Shown here piece by piece: positions 32,236 through 42,567 of a stretch of DNA of 64,000 nt. Numbering within the stretch: the first letter of the stretch is position 1; each line of letters begins with the position of its first letter. The DNA lies in the NCBI GenBank assembly GCA_038277395.1, contig CM076197.1, forward strand, positions 81,701,951 to 81,765,950, given 5' to 3'. A program made the position numbers and the translations under genes. A model generated the notes under the pieces. That model worked only from the letters and a program-made list of their open reading frames with translations, did no database searches and was not told where the DNA came from. The stretch is from Dryocosmus kuriphilus. Its lineage: Eukaryota > Arthropoda > Insecta > Hymenoptera > Cynipidae.

Positions 32236-35150
32236 AAATCTAGATCTTAAAATCGTAAAATCCAAATTAGTGAGAAATGAGAACCTAGTTTGCTTTATTA
32301 TCATTTTAATCTAATTATTTATCAGTAATTTTGAAATGAAATTCTAGTGAAAAGTGAAAAACTACGAAATGAAATAGTGAAAGACAACTAATAATTACGA
32401 GAAATTTTCACTATAAGAAAACTGATGCATCACTTTTCCCTAATTCAGATTTAGAGAGAAGAAGTTTTTTTCAAATTCTATTTATGAATACAACTGTCTT
32501 AGAACTAGGTATTAAAAATTCAATTATTTTTAATTTGAAAATGTTCGTATAATTGAATATTTGAAACTCATTGCCTTCGAAATAAAAAAAAATGTTGAAT
32601 TTAAAGGACTTAAAGCATGAAATTGTAGAATTTAGAAATGTAAATCATATCAGTTTTCGAAAATATTCTTGTTTTGTATTTTGTATTATCTATCAATCTT
32701 TAACGCACTGTTTCCCGCGTGCTTTACATACATTGAAAAATTTCGCATTTTCGTCATCTGGTTTCAACTTATTTTTTTATTTTTATTATTATTTTATTTT
32801 ATTCTCATTTGCGGAAGTTATATAATAATTTCTTTAAAGTAAAAAAAATCGTCGATGTTTTCGAAAAACAAAAGGTTTAGATTTAAGGGCAAATTCTATT
32901 CTATGACGTCAAGAAATACTGACCATTTCCTATATTTCTTCTCCGCATTTTTATTTTGAAACGACAGAAGATATCTCGTTGAAATTTTGTGAAACAACAT
33001 AAAATCTATCAGGGCTCGCTCTCTGGTCCATTTGAATGTTTTGTTTTGGATTTGGTTAATAATCCAATTTTAATTTCAGAATGTAAGCGGGAACAGAGAT
33101 TGAGTACTCTCATCCAATATTATCCAGGGCATTAAAACCTTGTTCTCATTTACATTCGGAATTACAAATGAATAAAATTACATTAATAAAATTAAATGCA
33201 AACACGGGACCGTCGGTAATTCGTAACGAGATAGAACACCATTTGCCCTTTAAAAATGTAATACTAGTCTTAAACACATTTTACCGTCTATGTTTAAAAA
33301 AAAAATTCGCCAGCAAATCTCTAGCATCCTTGCTGAGTTTTTGCCGAAAATAAAAAAATTGTAATGACAAATAAACTAAGGATAAACGAACAAGCAAACA
33401 TTGATAGCCTAACTAATATAAACCAGTTTCAGAAGTTAAATCCTCATAATCCTTCATCTTCCCTGATAGGAGGATGTTCAAACTCTGGTCATAAAGTATA
33501 TTATAGTGGATTCATGAAGGTCGCAGATTAACAAGGATCTGGAGTCAGACCTATCACTTGGCCTTATTTCGATTCTACTCGAAGCGTCGTTATAGTTTAC
33601 CCTAGATATCGAAGGCTTTTGGGATCAAGTCCAACTTGTGCCCATGGGTCCGTCAGATTGCGACGCTCTAAGCCGATTATATCGAAACGGTGCAATGAAC
33701 CCCATCGCCAATGGATGGAAAGGAAGGGAAGGGAAAACCAAAGTGACAAAACCGCACAGAGTGCGAGAGAAATAGAGAGAGGATCGAGGTCAAATTAGAG
33801 ATGAAAGCTCCTCTATAAGCTTCCATTTCGGGTGAATAGGAAAACTCAAAACGTTCAGGATTTCTGAAATTAACAAATCTTCCCACTTTATGCGAACGCA
33901 AAACATACAACTCGAACCGTCGCGTCGAGTTATTAATCGAAATCGATTTTCCAAATTAATTTCTTCCAGTTCAAATAATACTTATTTATAGTCCAAATTT
34001 TTAATAGGATTATTATTTATCATTAATTACCATCAGATTGATTGTAATCCATGCACTGACAAAATTGATCAGCGGAGAGTTAACGATAATTGTAGAATTA
34101 TAGTCGAATTAATTGTCATCCAAATTCGGGGTTGACAATAAAATTCTGTTTATCAGACAAATACCATTTTTTCGAGTTAAAATTTTAAAAATAATACCAA
34201 TAAAAAACCTTTTGAATCTCCATCCACATTCAGTGAGTCAAGATCGCAAAATTTGATGATTGACAATAAATTATCATGATAATTTCTAGAGTATAAACTT
34301 TATTGATACGAAACTTTACCCACCAATTTTAAGAAGAGGACCACACTAATATTCTACATTTGATGAAGTCACAACTTCATTTAATTGTGAGAACGTAAAT
34401 TAAATTTTAATCTCGATTTTAATCGAACAAATTGAGTCGAAATCAATTGAAGAATTGAGTAAGCATATTGGCCCTCGTCCAACTATTTCTCTGCTCTCGC
34501 CCATAAAACATTTTATTAAGATTGCAAAAAAGTGTTCTCAAGATGCAGTGGGATAGAGCAAACTATAACGTAAACACTTTCTTCATCTTTTGAAAGGTGA
34601 CTTTGAAAAGGCGAGACGAACTTAGTCGATTCAGAGGAAATGTTTTCTGGTGCAACTGCAACATGAAGTAAAGATAGAGGGAGTTTCGAAAGTCGCATCG
34701 AAAGAAAAGTTTCCGCCAAATCAGCAAATGGCTTTTGGCTGACATGAAGTTTACTGTCCTCAGTCTGAATCTTTGGCTCGAATTCATCAATCGTTTTGCA
34801 AGGGAGGCAAAACTATCTCGACTAAGAAGTTATTTTTTACAGATTGATTTGTTGCATTTTCCAATCTTCTAAATTAAATTTCAAGCTTATAGTTTGTAAT
34901 ATATTACAGACTTAAGTAAGTATAAAATTCCTTCACGTAAATGCCACAGTGACACAAATGAAAAGTTTGACTAAAATTTAAGAAGGAAGTTTTCAAATTT
35001 AAGAGCGATTTTTAAAAAATTCACTTTTTAGGTACGCACTTGAAATGTTGTATTTTATTTCCTTTAAATAAATATGACCAACAGCTCAGAGTCATGTTGA
35101 AATAATAATTTTTAAATGATACTTATAAGAGTTTAAAGTCAGAAAAACAT
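32236..35150. other. No gene recognised
   Basis: Mostly AT-rich. A segment at 33440-33930 is more balanced in composition but has no recognisable frame. I cannot exclude short non-coding exons or regulatory DNA. Confidence 0.45.
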
Positions 35151-35154
35151 CCAT

Positions 35155-35220
35155 GCAGGGAAAATGAGCATTTGATCTGCAGTTTTTGGATTTGAGCCAA
35201 CTGAGCCACGCTGCCTCCAG
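35155..35220 (-). mobile_element. SINE head fragment (tRNA-like A box)
   Basis: On the minus strand, 'gcagcgtggctcagttgg' resembles a tRNA A-box region, followed by 'ctcaaatcc' and diverged sequence. The same 'gcagcgtggctcagtt' words occur at 63804 on the plus strand, suggesting one SINE family. Confidence 0.4.
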
Positions 35221-35294
35221 CATTCGATAAAACTTTATTTTAAAATATATTATATAGTTGTTGTCAGGTTTTTTGACCAGTTTAGGTTAATAAT

Positions 35295-35812
35295 TGTAGT
35301 TGGTGTTAGGTTTGTTGTTCTACTGGTCCATTTTATTCAAAAATACAAATAATAGCTTTCGCCTGTCGACGCCAGGCCTCATCAGTTATCATCACCACAA
35401 TAATAAGATGTATAAACTGAAAACCGATGGAAAAGGTAAAGAGGCTAAATTTATACGTTACATATAAGTAAATAAAACACTTACATATCCAAGAACTTCG
35501 TGTTTTTTGTGTAAAAGGAAGAAACTTGTATTTAACTAAATTAAATGAATGACTTTCCTGGACATGTGGTAGTACTACTAGTAATAATAATAATACAAAA
35601 CATTGACATCCTGGTCCATTAGTATGAACCACATGGCCAGGAGTGAGGTTATGAAAAATTTTTTACGAAGTGAAATAGAAGTGCAAAGGATCTATAATTG
35701 CACAAGGTTATAAATTCGGCGGTGAACAGAAAGTCGAATTACAAACAGGTTAGTTCATGTGGTAACGTGATGTAGTAATATATCGTATATCGATCGTTCT
35801 GGCGGTAAATTT
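35295..35812 (-). repeat. PLE-2 left arm (3' terminal repeat)
   Basis: Reverse complement of 36796-37307. It lies downstream of the minus-strand coding remnant and is thus the 3' copy. It shares an outer 'tgtagttggtgttagg' end with the right arm. Confidence 0.85.
35327..35414 (-). ncRNA. Hammerhead ribozyme motif, PLE-2 left arm
   Basis: Reading the minus strand: CTGATGA (35385-35379), stem II GCCTG/CAGGC, then GAAA (35360-35357) and GCTA. Predicted cleavage is after the A at 35353. This is the sense-strand, 3' position. The core is identical to the copy at 37217-37249. Confidence 0.85.
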
Positions 35813-36059
35813 GACAATCTTTTCTAAAAACATTGTAATATTTAAAAGAAAAAGAGTAATAACAATTTTATGTTATATCTAAAAAATATAGTATGTAACA
35901 TAGTTGTAGTAAATATTGACAGTGTTTAAATTAAAAGATGTTATACGTCTGAGTATAATATTATAATGCATTAAAAAATTAAAAAATGCAATAAAAAAAA
36001 TGCATTTTAATGCATTAAAATATTGACAAAAATGTGTTAACACGGTAAGATTTAATCAT

Positions 36060-36795
36060 TAGTCGTTAAAATTAGATGCTTATATAAATCACTGAGGAAA
36101 TCAGTATCTGATCGTTTGTTTACAGATTTTTTATGTTCAGTTTGAAACATTTCTTTGAATATGCGTTTTTTATAATTAGGTTCGGAGCCGAGTATTTTGG
36201 CATTAGAAAATTCAAACATGTGATCGAGAGTATGTGCGTGCAGAACAGGGCTGTGTTTCTAGAATCTTGTTTACAATCGTTATTATTGTGTTCACGAAGT
36301 CTATCTTTGAAATATCGTTTGGTCTGTCGAATATAAACATTAACGCATTCGCGGGGGATAGATTTTATATAATGTTTGTTTTTAACTCGAAAGGAATCGG
36401 ATCTTTATTTTTTGATAGAAACAGTTGAGTGAGTTTTTATCATATTTAAAAACCACTTGAAGGTTAATGTCTTTGAAAATATTCCTGAAACATCGTGAAA
36501 ACTCATTAATATAAGACAAAACCATTATTTTACTTTGATCAGTTTTAGTTTTATTATCTTGAGTCTTGTGGACATTTAAATTAATAGTATTTAATCTTTT
36601 TGTGACATATTTATCTATGAATTTAGCAGGGTAATTGTTTGAGAGCAATGTATTTTTAACAAGGACAAGATTTTGTTTTCTGTATTTTTCTTCAGACAAT
36701 GTGATGGCTCTGTCTACTATATTATTAATGACGTCAATTTTATCTTTAATAGCTACGTTTGAGTCAAAATTTATATACCTACCTGACTGATTTTT
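36060..36795 (-). pseudogene. Penelope-like RT linker and GIY-YIG remnant (PLE-2)
   Basis: On the minus strand, the frame open from the arm junction (about 36790) to 36382 encodes the thumb/linker: SGRYINFDSN, KIDVINNIVDRAITLS, NTLLSNNYPAKFIDKYVTKRL. These align in order with the same region of PLE-1. A stop and frameshift follow. About 36360-36060 then encodes a degraded GIY-YIG domain: ECVNVYIRQTKR, a helix ending REH, and further on an F.EMF segment. The RT palm with YVDD is absent because the copy is truncated upstream. Another frameshift lies inside the GIY-YIG part near 36235. Not functional. Confidence 0.82.
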
Positions 36796-37307
36796 AAATT
36801 TACCGCCAGAACGATCGATATACGATATATTACTACATCACGTTACCACACGAACTAACCTGTTTGTAATGCGACTTTCTGTTCACCGCCGAATTTATAA
36901 CCTTGTGCAATTATAGATCCTTTGCACTTCTATTTCACTTTGTAAAAAATTTTCCATAACCTCACTCCTGGACATGTGGTTCATACTAATGGACCAGGAT
37001 GTCAATGTTTTGTATTATTATTATTACTAGTAGTGCTACCACATATCCAGGAGAGTCGTTAATTTAATTTAGTTAAATAAAAGTTTCTTCCTTTTACACA
37101 AAAACACGAAGTTCTTGGATATGTAAGTGTTTTATTTACTTATATTTAACGTATAAACTTTTCTATCTTTTCTATCGGTTTTCAGTTTATATATCTTATT
37201 ATTGTGGTGATGATAACTGATGAGGCCTGGCGTCGACAGGCGAAAGCTATTATTTGTATTTTTGAATAAAATGGACCAGTAGAACAAAAAACCTAACACC
37301 AACTACA
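36796..37307 (+). repeat. PLE-2 right arm (inverted terminal repeat)
   Basis: Reverse complement of 35295-35812. Its inner edge abuts the truncated coding frame, like the left arm of PLE-1. Confidence 0.85.
37188..37275 (+). ncRNA. Hammerhead ribozyme motif, PLE-2 right arm
   Basis: CTGATGA (37217-37223), stem II GCCTG paired with CAGGC around GCGTCGA, GAAA (37242-37245), then the self-complementary AGCT stem III and A37249 as the nucleotide before the predicted cleavage. Stem I is good: 37212-37216 (GATAA) pairs with 37250-37254 (TTATT). After an internal loop a distal helix follows, TTATT with AATAA near 37265. All invariant core positions match the hammerhead consensus. Confidence 0.87.
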
Positions 37308-37813
37308 TTTATTTTAAAATGTCGAATAGGGCTCTGTGGTCAATATTGAAATTCATATAGGGTCATTTGGCTGAATAAATTTCCAACATTTTATATTCGG
37401 AGTATTTCAAGCCTAAATTCATACAATCTGTTCGGCCCTTTTTGAAAGAACCTACTTTTTTTCTCTAATTTAATCCAAAATTTTGATGCAAAATTTAAGA
37501 ATTTAAGCGAATAGGATTTTTTTTAAACTGGTTTTTATCAGAATATATTCGAGAACTCGTGTGGTAAAAGCCCCGTTTAGGCCTCTTCCGAATGGTGGCT
37601 CTTACGAGGGTCCCACGTGGAAGATGTAGGCGGGCAAATATGGATATTCTACGAGGACCCCCGCGGAGAGTCCTGTTGGTTGCCCTCATGCATCAGTTTA
37701 CAAAAATTAAACGAAATCTTTGTTACAATAAAATGTCTTTGTCAAATACGAAAGTCATTTGAAAATTTTCCGGCCCTTTTAAGAAAAACGCATATTTCAA
37801 GACAAACTAAAAT
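37308..37813. other. No gene recognised
   Basis: A 37550-37690 stretch has higher GC and short inverted words ('ctcttacgagg' / 'ctacgaggac'), with nothing supported. Confidence 0.4.
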
Positions 37814-38820
37814 TTATTTCTCGACGTAGTCCCGCTGCAATTCGATACACCTTATCCAATGTTCTCCAAACCTTTTAAACCGCTAGAAAAAAATTTTTTG
37901 TCCAAACCCGAAAAATAATGGTTCACAGCGTCTTCCACTTCGAAATTTAACACGTATTGTTTTCCGTGCGAGAAATGTTTTCAAATTGGGAAACAGAAAA
38001 GAGTCACTGGGAGCGAGACCTGGAGAATATAGGGAGAGTGCGGAAACAATTCGAACTTCAATTCGTTTAATTTTGACATCGCGACCATGAACGTGTGAAT
38101 CTGAGCATTATCCTGGTGAAACATGACTTTTTTCCTGGCCAAATGTGGGCGTTTTTTCTTGATTTCGGCCTTCAATTTGTCCAGCAATGCAGCATAGTAC
38201 TGTCCGTTGATCGTTTTGCCTTTTTCAAGGTAATCGACGAAAATTATTCCATAGCTATCCCAAAAAACTGTCGCCATCACTTTTCCCGCAGAGAGAACTA
38301 CCTTTGCATTCTTCGGAATTGGTTCTCCCACCTCAATCCACTGCTTTGCCTGTTGTTTTGTCTCAGGGGTGTGGTGGTGTTTCCAGGTTTCATCGACGGT
38401 TAATGTTCGATGCAAAAACTCCCCCGAATTTTTATGGTACAGGCTAAGACACTCGCGCGACATGTCCGCCCGCACGCGTTTTTGGTCGATTGTCAGCAAG
38501 CACGGCACCCAGCGCGCGGATATTTTTCTCATGTTCAAATCTTTATGTAAAATCTTATGCGCCCTTTCACCTGATATCTCACAAACCTCAGCAATGTCCT
38601 TAACTGTCAATCGACGATTTTCAATCACAGTTCGATGCATTAAATCGACCATTTCTTCAACTGCAGCGGTTTTTGGGCGCCCGGAAAGTTCCTCGTCGAA
38701 AATGCTTATACCGTCTACGGCTTCACCGTATACGGAGTCCAACTCATCTTTTATTTCCTTACTCTTTTTCCTTTTCAAATGAAGTAACATTATCACTGCG
38801 CGATACTCGGTTTTCTCCAT
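37814..38820 (-). pseudogene. Mariner transposase, family C (broken)
   Basis: From ATG 38820 (MEKTEYRAVIMLLHL) the minus frame is open for 279 codons. A short internal deletion removes part of the HTH region, after SVYGEAVDG. Catalytic motifs follow: TVDETWKHHHTPETKQQ (first Asp), SAGKVMATVFWDSYGIIFVDYLEKGKTI and FHQDNAQIHT (second Asp). A frameshift near 38010 then precedes the third Asp. The rest of the C terminus, ending DYVEK, continues in another frame to the stop at 37814-37816. Motifs match the irritans-like mariner group by pattern. I saw no convincing terminal inverted repeats, so only the coding part may remain. Confidence 0.83.
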
Positions 38821-39750
38821 TTTTGACAGAAAACGTCAGCTGACAACTTTGGAAGATTATCACAAGAAAAGTAAGAATAAGATTGACTTGAAATTTCTAC
38901 GGGATACATATATCAAGGCCGTCTATCCTATTGTGGAAGAAACCTTATCATATTATTATTTTTTGTCTAGAAGGCCAGAAACGGAGTGTCTGCCTGAAAA
39001 AAAGGTATAAACTGTAAGTTAAGTTGGTTAAGAGGAAAAACGCGAGTCTGTTAAGGTGGTGTTATGCGCTTCAAGTCCTGGTTAAGGCGATAATTTTTTT
39101 TATATATTTTAAAATTGTTTATACATTCAAAATGCATACATATTTATTTTAAAATGCTTAAAAATGATATGGGGACAATTATTAAATGTGTTTTTAAAAA
39201 TTAATAATTCACCGTTGAGGAAACCATGAAGGCAGCTCACGTCGGAAGCTTATGGAGTAGCATGTCGTTTCCGTGTGGCGTCACGTCTGGATTACCCTCA
39301 TGAGCTCCTCATGGCATGAGGGCAATCCATGCGAGCCCCTTATGGGGGCCAACTCCATTATCCAGAAAAATTTTAAAAAAGGATTTTTTCAACGAAAAAG
39401 GCCTAACCCAGTTTTCTTCATTTTGGGCCTAAAATACTCGAGAGGCATCCGCAAAAGAGAATTAGAAAGAAACAGACACGTGGAAGGTCTTTAAATGAAA
39501 ATTGGTTCAGGTTAGGCTTTGAGTGCTTGAAGGGTTGTGCCCAACATTTAAAGTTTAAAAAAAAGTCTTAACAGATTAAGAAAATCTTATTTCGCCAAAT
39601 ATCTCAAAAAGAGTGGATGAGACTTCCAAAAGGCAAAAGTTTTTTTGATCGCCCTATTGTCCATTGTCAAATTTTACACTCTAAAAGTGTATGCTGTAAA
39701 ATATTTTACATTGCAGAATTGTACAGTGTTAAATTTTATACTATAGTTGT
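38821..39750. other. No gene recognised
   Basis: Contains a short inverted repeat near 39291-39338 ('ggattaccctcatgag' / 'catgagggcaatcc'). Otherwise featureless. Confidence 0.45.
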
Positions 39751-39996
39751 CAATTGAGCCGTTCTTTAGAAAAGCCGTCTAAATCGATTTAGATTTTAGT
39801 ATAAAATTGCCGAAGAACCTTTTCAAAATGTGTTTTTACAAACCAAAAAATATATTTTGTCATTTGTAAAAACATTTTAATAATCAAAATATATAGTTAT
39901 CGACTTGTAAAAACACACTTTGTAAAGTTTTTTCAGCAAACTTTGTGCCAAAATCAAAGTCCACTTAGGTGGTTTTTCTAGAGAATGGCTCAATTG
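39751..39996. mobile_element. MITE with CAATTGAGCC ends
   Basis: The ends 'caattgagccgttcttta' and 'agagaatggctcaattg' are inverted repeats. The arms continue inward through 'gtgtttttacaa' and 'ttgtaaaaacaca', so the 246 bp unit can fold on itself. No coding capacity. Confidence 0.7.
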
Positions 39997-40760
39997 TAAA
40001 ACTGTAAATTTTAAAATTGTAAATTGTTATTATTGATTGTAAAATTGTAAACTGTAATTTCCAATGGATATTCAAATCGAAATATCTGGATCCATCGATC
40101 TTTGATCTTTGGAGTAAGATCAAATGGGATGCAGGCTAAGGGTTTTGAAGAGGTGACAAATCGGCCTCTATCCCTGCCCATCCCTATTTGTATACAACGA
40201 CTGGGTTGTATAGTGTATACGAAAGTCTCAGGGTGGTAACGCAATAATGTTCGATTATTGGTAGTCACGGTTGCGGTGCAGGTCGCTCGTATATCAAAGC
40301 TCGCACATTCCCGCTCTTCCTCGCTCCCAGTTTACCCGCTCCCAGATTGCACATCTATGTTTCTGGCGTTGAAAGCAGCTCTTCTCCCTTTGTCGCATGT
40401 AGGATTGTAGGTGTGACGTTCCTGCGAATAAGCCGCACATCCATCCATCGGAACGTACACAAGGGACCGAGATACTCGCGCTTTTTCTTTTCAGTCGCAA
40501 CCCTTCCATTCCTTCCATCCTTGCATGCTCTGTGCCATCCTTCACGAACCCCCAACCCCTCTGGGCGACTCGACTCTATATAGATACCTAGGCTACGGTT
40601 CGTTCAATCGGAGAACGCGCCGAGAGATTGATGAAAGTACAGAGTCTAGCCAGTAGTAAAAACTTTGTGCTGCAGCTTCTCGAAAAACGGAAGAATGAAG
40701 AAAGTTCCTTTCCAGTTGTAAATTAATGCAAGAAAGACAGGGTTCGGTGCTTTTTTCATA
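39997..40760. other. Higher-GC unassigned stretch
   Basis: 40260-40730 is GC-richer than its surroundings and contains several short overlapping frames on both strands, none recognisable. It could hold a host exon or promoter, but the sequence alone does not decide it. Confidence 0.35.
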
Positions 40761-42051
40761 CGAGGCACGTCCAGAAAGTAAGTGTCGTAGTTGGTTATAC
40801 TTGTACATATGTAAGTTATTTTTCGACATAGTCACCATCCCTCTCGATGCAAGTGGTGAGCCGCGGGATCAATTTTTTGATGCCTGCCTCGAAGAAGTCT
40901 CCCGCCAGCTCTTTTCTCCCACTTCTCCACCTCCCCCTTCACCTCCTCGTCAGTTGAAAACTTGTTTCCACCCATGCGCACCTTCAGGGAAGTGAAGAGA
41001 TGGAAATCTGAAGGGGCCAGGTCAGGGGAATACGGGGGGTGTTTCAAAACGTCCCATGCAAAAGAGTCCAGGAGTTGCTTCGTGGCATTGGCCGTGTGAG
41101 GTTTGGCATTGTCATGCAGCAGGCAGGCTCCCTTCGTCAGCATGCCCCTCCTTTTACTCTGAATCGCCCTTTTCAATTTTTTCAGCGTCTCACAGTATCT
41201 TGTCGCGTTGATGGTCTCCCTGTTAGGCAGATATTCAATCAAAATTATGCCTTTATGGTGCCAAAACACGGATGCCATGATTTTTTTGGCTGAAATTGTG
41301 GTTTTGAATTTCTTGGCGGAGGGTGACAAGGTGTGGCGCCATTGTTGAGACTGCCTCTTATTTTCAGGCGTGTAGTGGGCAACCCAAGTTTCGTCTCCAG
41401 TAACAATAGAGTAGAGAAAATCATCGCCTTCGCGTTCGTAGCGCTCCAAAAACTCTTCGGAGCTCTGCACTCGATTCAACTTGTGCTGTTCTGTCAGCTG
41501 TTTTGGGACCCACCTCGCAGACAATTTCCGATATCCGAGAGTTTCTGTGATTGTTTCGTGTAACAGGGATCTCGAGATTTGCGGAAACATCGCAGAAAGA
41601 TCATCCAGCGTCAATCTGCGATCGTCACGGACCGCAATCTCGATTTTTTCCACAAGTTCGTCAGTCACAATTGAAGGTCTTCTGGTCCTCTGATCGTCAT
41701 GCACGGAAGTACGGCCATTTTTAAATTCGCGACACCACTTGTGCACACTCGTACGATTCATAGCTCCATTACTGTAAACAGTTTTCACCTCATTATAAAT
41801 CTCAACTGGAGCTTTTCCCTTCACAACGAGGTAGCGAATGGCGGCTCGAATTTCGCACTTGGCGGGAGATACGATCGACATTTTTCGCGAGAGATGCTAC
41901 TGCGTCAAGAGTTTTTCAACACACTAACCTCGGATTGGTCTCGTTTTGAAGGGAGAGGGGTTAGGCTAGGCGGCAGTGTTGCCAAAATGTCGAAAAAATA
42001 TTCCCTACAGCTGTTAGAGTACCCGTACACTTAATTTCTGGACGTGCCTCG
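40761..42051 (-). mobile_element. Mariner element, family A copy 2
   Basis: Terminal inverted repeats CGAGGCACGTCCAGAAAGTA (left) and the inverse with one difference (right), flanked by TA at 40759-40760 and 42052-42053. It is nearly identical to 24596-25926 apart from the ~44 bp segment missing on the left, so both inserted recently in this lineage. Confidence 0.94.
40832..41881 (-). CDS. Mariner transposase, family A copy 2 (349 codons, C terminus altered)
   Basis: The ATG at 41881 opens a frame of the usual mariner length. The DNA-binding region (1-120) has two HTH segments, with TSVHKWCREFKNGRTS at 45-60 and a RRPSIVTDE linker. WVPKQLT (124-130) marks the linker before the catalytic domain. 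The catalytic triad is present: D163 in TGDETW, D257 in LHDNAKPH and D292 in YSPDLAPSDF, exactly 34 residues between the last two (D,D34D). One extra base in the 'tcttttctccc' run near 40914 shifts the last ~28 codons relative to copy 1, so the native C terminus is replaced by an Arg/His-rich tail. The DNA-binding and catalytic parts are otherwise uninterrupted. Activity is uncertain. Confidence 0.9.
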   Translation of the reverse strand: MSIVSPAKCEIRAAIRYLVVKGKAPVEIYNEVKTVYSNGAMNRTSVHKWCREFKNGRTSVHDDQRTRRPSIVTDELVEKIEIAVRDDRRLTLDDLSAMFPQISRSLLHETITETLGYRKLSARWVPKQLTEQHKLNRVQSSEEFLERYEREGDDFLYSIVTGDETWVAHYTPENKRQSQQWRHTLSPSAKKFKTTISAKKIMASVFWHHKGIILIEYLPNRETINATRYCETLKKLKRAIQSKRRGMLTKGACLLHDNAKPHTANATKQLLDSFAWDVLKHPPYSPDLAPSDFHLFTSLKVRMGGNKFSTDEEVKGEVEKWEKRAGGRLLRGRHQKIDPAAHHLHREGW

Positions 42052-42104
42052 TAAGAGACTTCGGAGTGACAATTAAATAAAAGGTTTGCTTATGGCGAAC
42101 GTTT

Positions 42105-42345
42105 TAGGAGACTCTAGAAACTTTAGGCAAATTCTTGAAAAGACCAGAGATTTTTATAAAATTCCAAAACATATTAATGATCGATTTAACACATTTCTAG
42201 AACATTCGAAAATAAGCTAGATCATTCCAAAACATTCGAAAATATTCAACAGTATTATAAAAAATTACAAAATATTCTAGGTCACTTCAGAATATTCTAG
42301 TGAATTCAAAAATAATGTAGATTAATCCAGAAAATTCTAATATTA
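42105..42345. repeat. Low-complexity ATTCTAGAA/ATTCGAAAA zone (left)
   Basis: Irregular repetition of ~10-11 bp words such as 'aacattcgaa', 'aatattctag' and 'gaattcaaaa'. The same texture resumes at 44690. Confidence 0.6.
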
Positions 42346-42567
42346 CTGAATCCCTCACAGGATGTGATATCCCATTTCTGTTTCAGGCTAACCCAGAGAT
42401 GTCGTAATCCCCGATGGGGCGGAAATTTGAATATCCCAGTTGTGTTCCCAGGATATCCTATATAAATAGGATATTCCAATTTTCATAAAATAGGATATCC
42501 CAACTCTGTAAAATGGGTGATTTCTGGGTTATCCTGATCTTATATAAATATAATGCGGAATATACAG

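Larger units (their letters stand above)
35295..37307 (-). mobile_element. Penelope-like retroelement with inverted arms (PLE-2)
   Basis: Arms of about 515 bp (35295-35812 and 36796-37307) are nearly exact reverse complements. They enclose 1 kb of minus-strand Penelope coding remnant. The plan is the same as PLE-1: a 5'-truncated coding part whose upstream end joins an inverted terminal repeat. Both arms carry a well-formed hammerhead. The coding part is more decayed than in PLE-1, although the arms remain similar. Confidence 0.88.

Noticed and set aside
37814..38820. Complete family C mariner element with terminal repeats
   Set aside because: I looked for matching inverted ends within about 150 bp on each side and found none convincing, so only the coding remnant is annotated.
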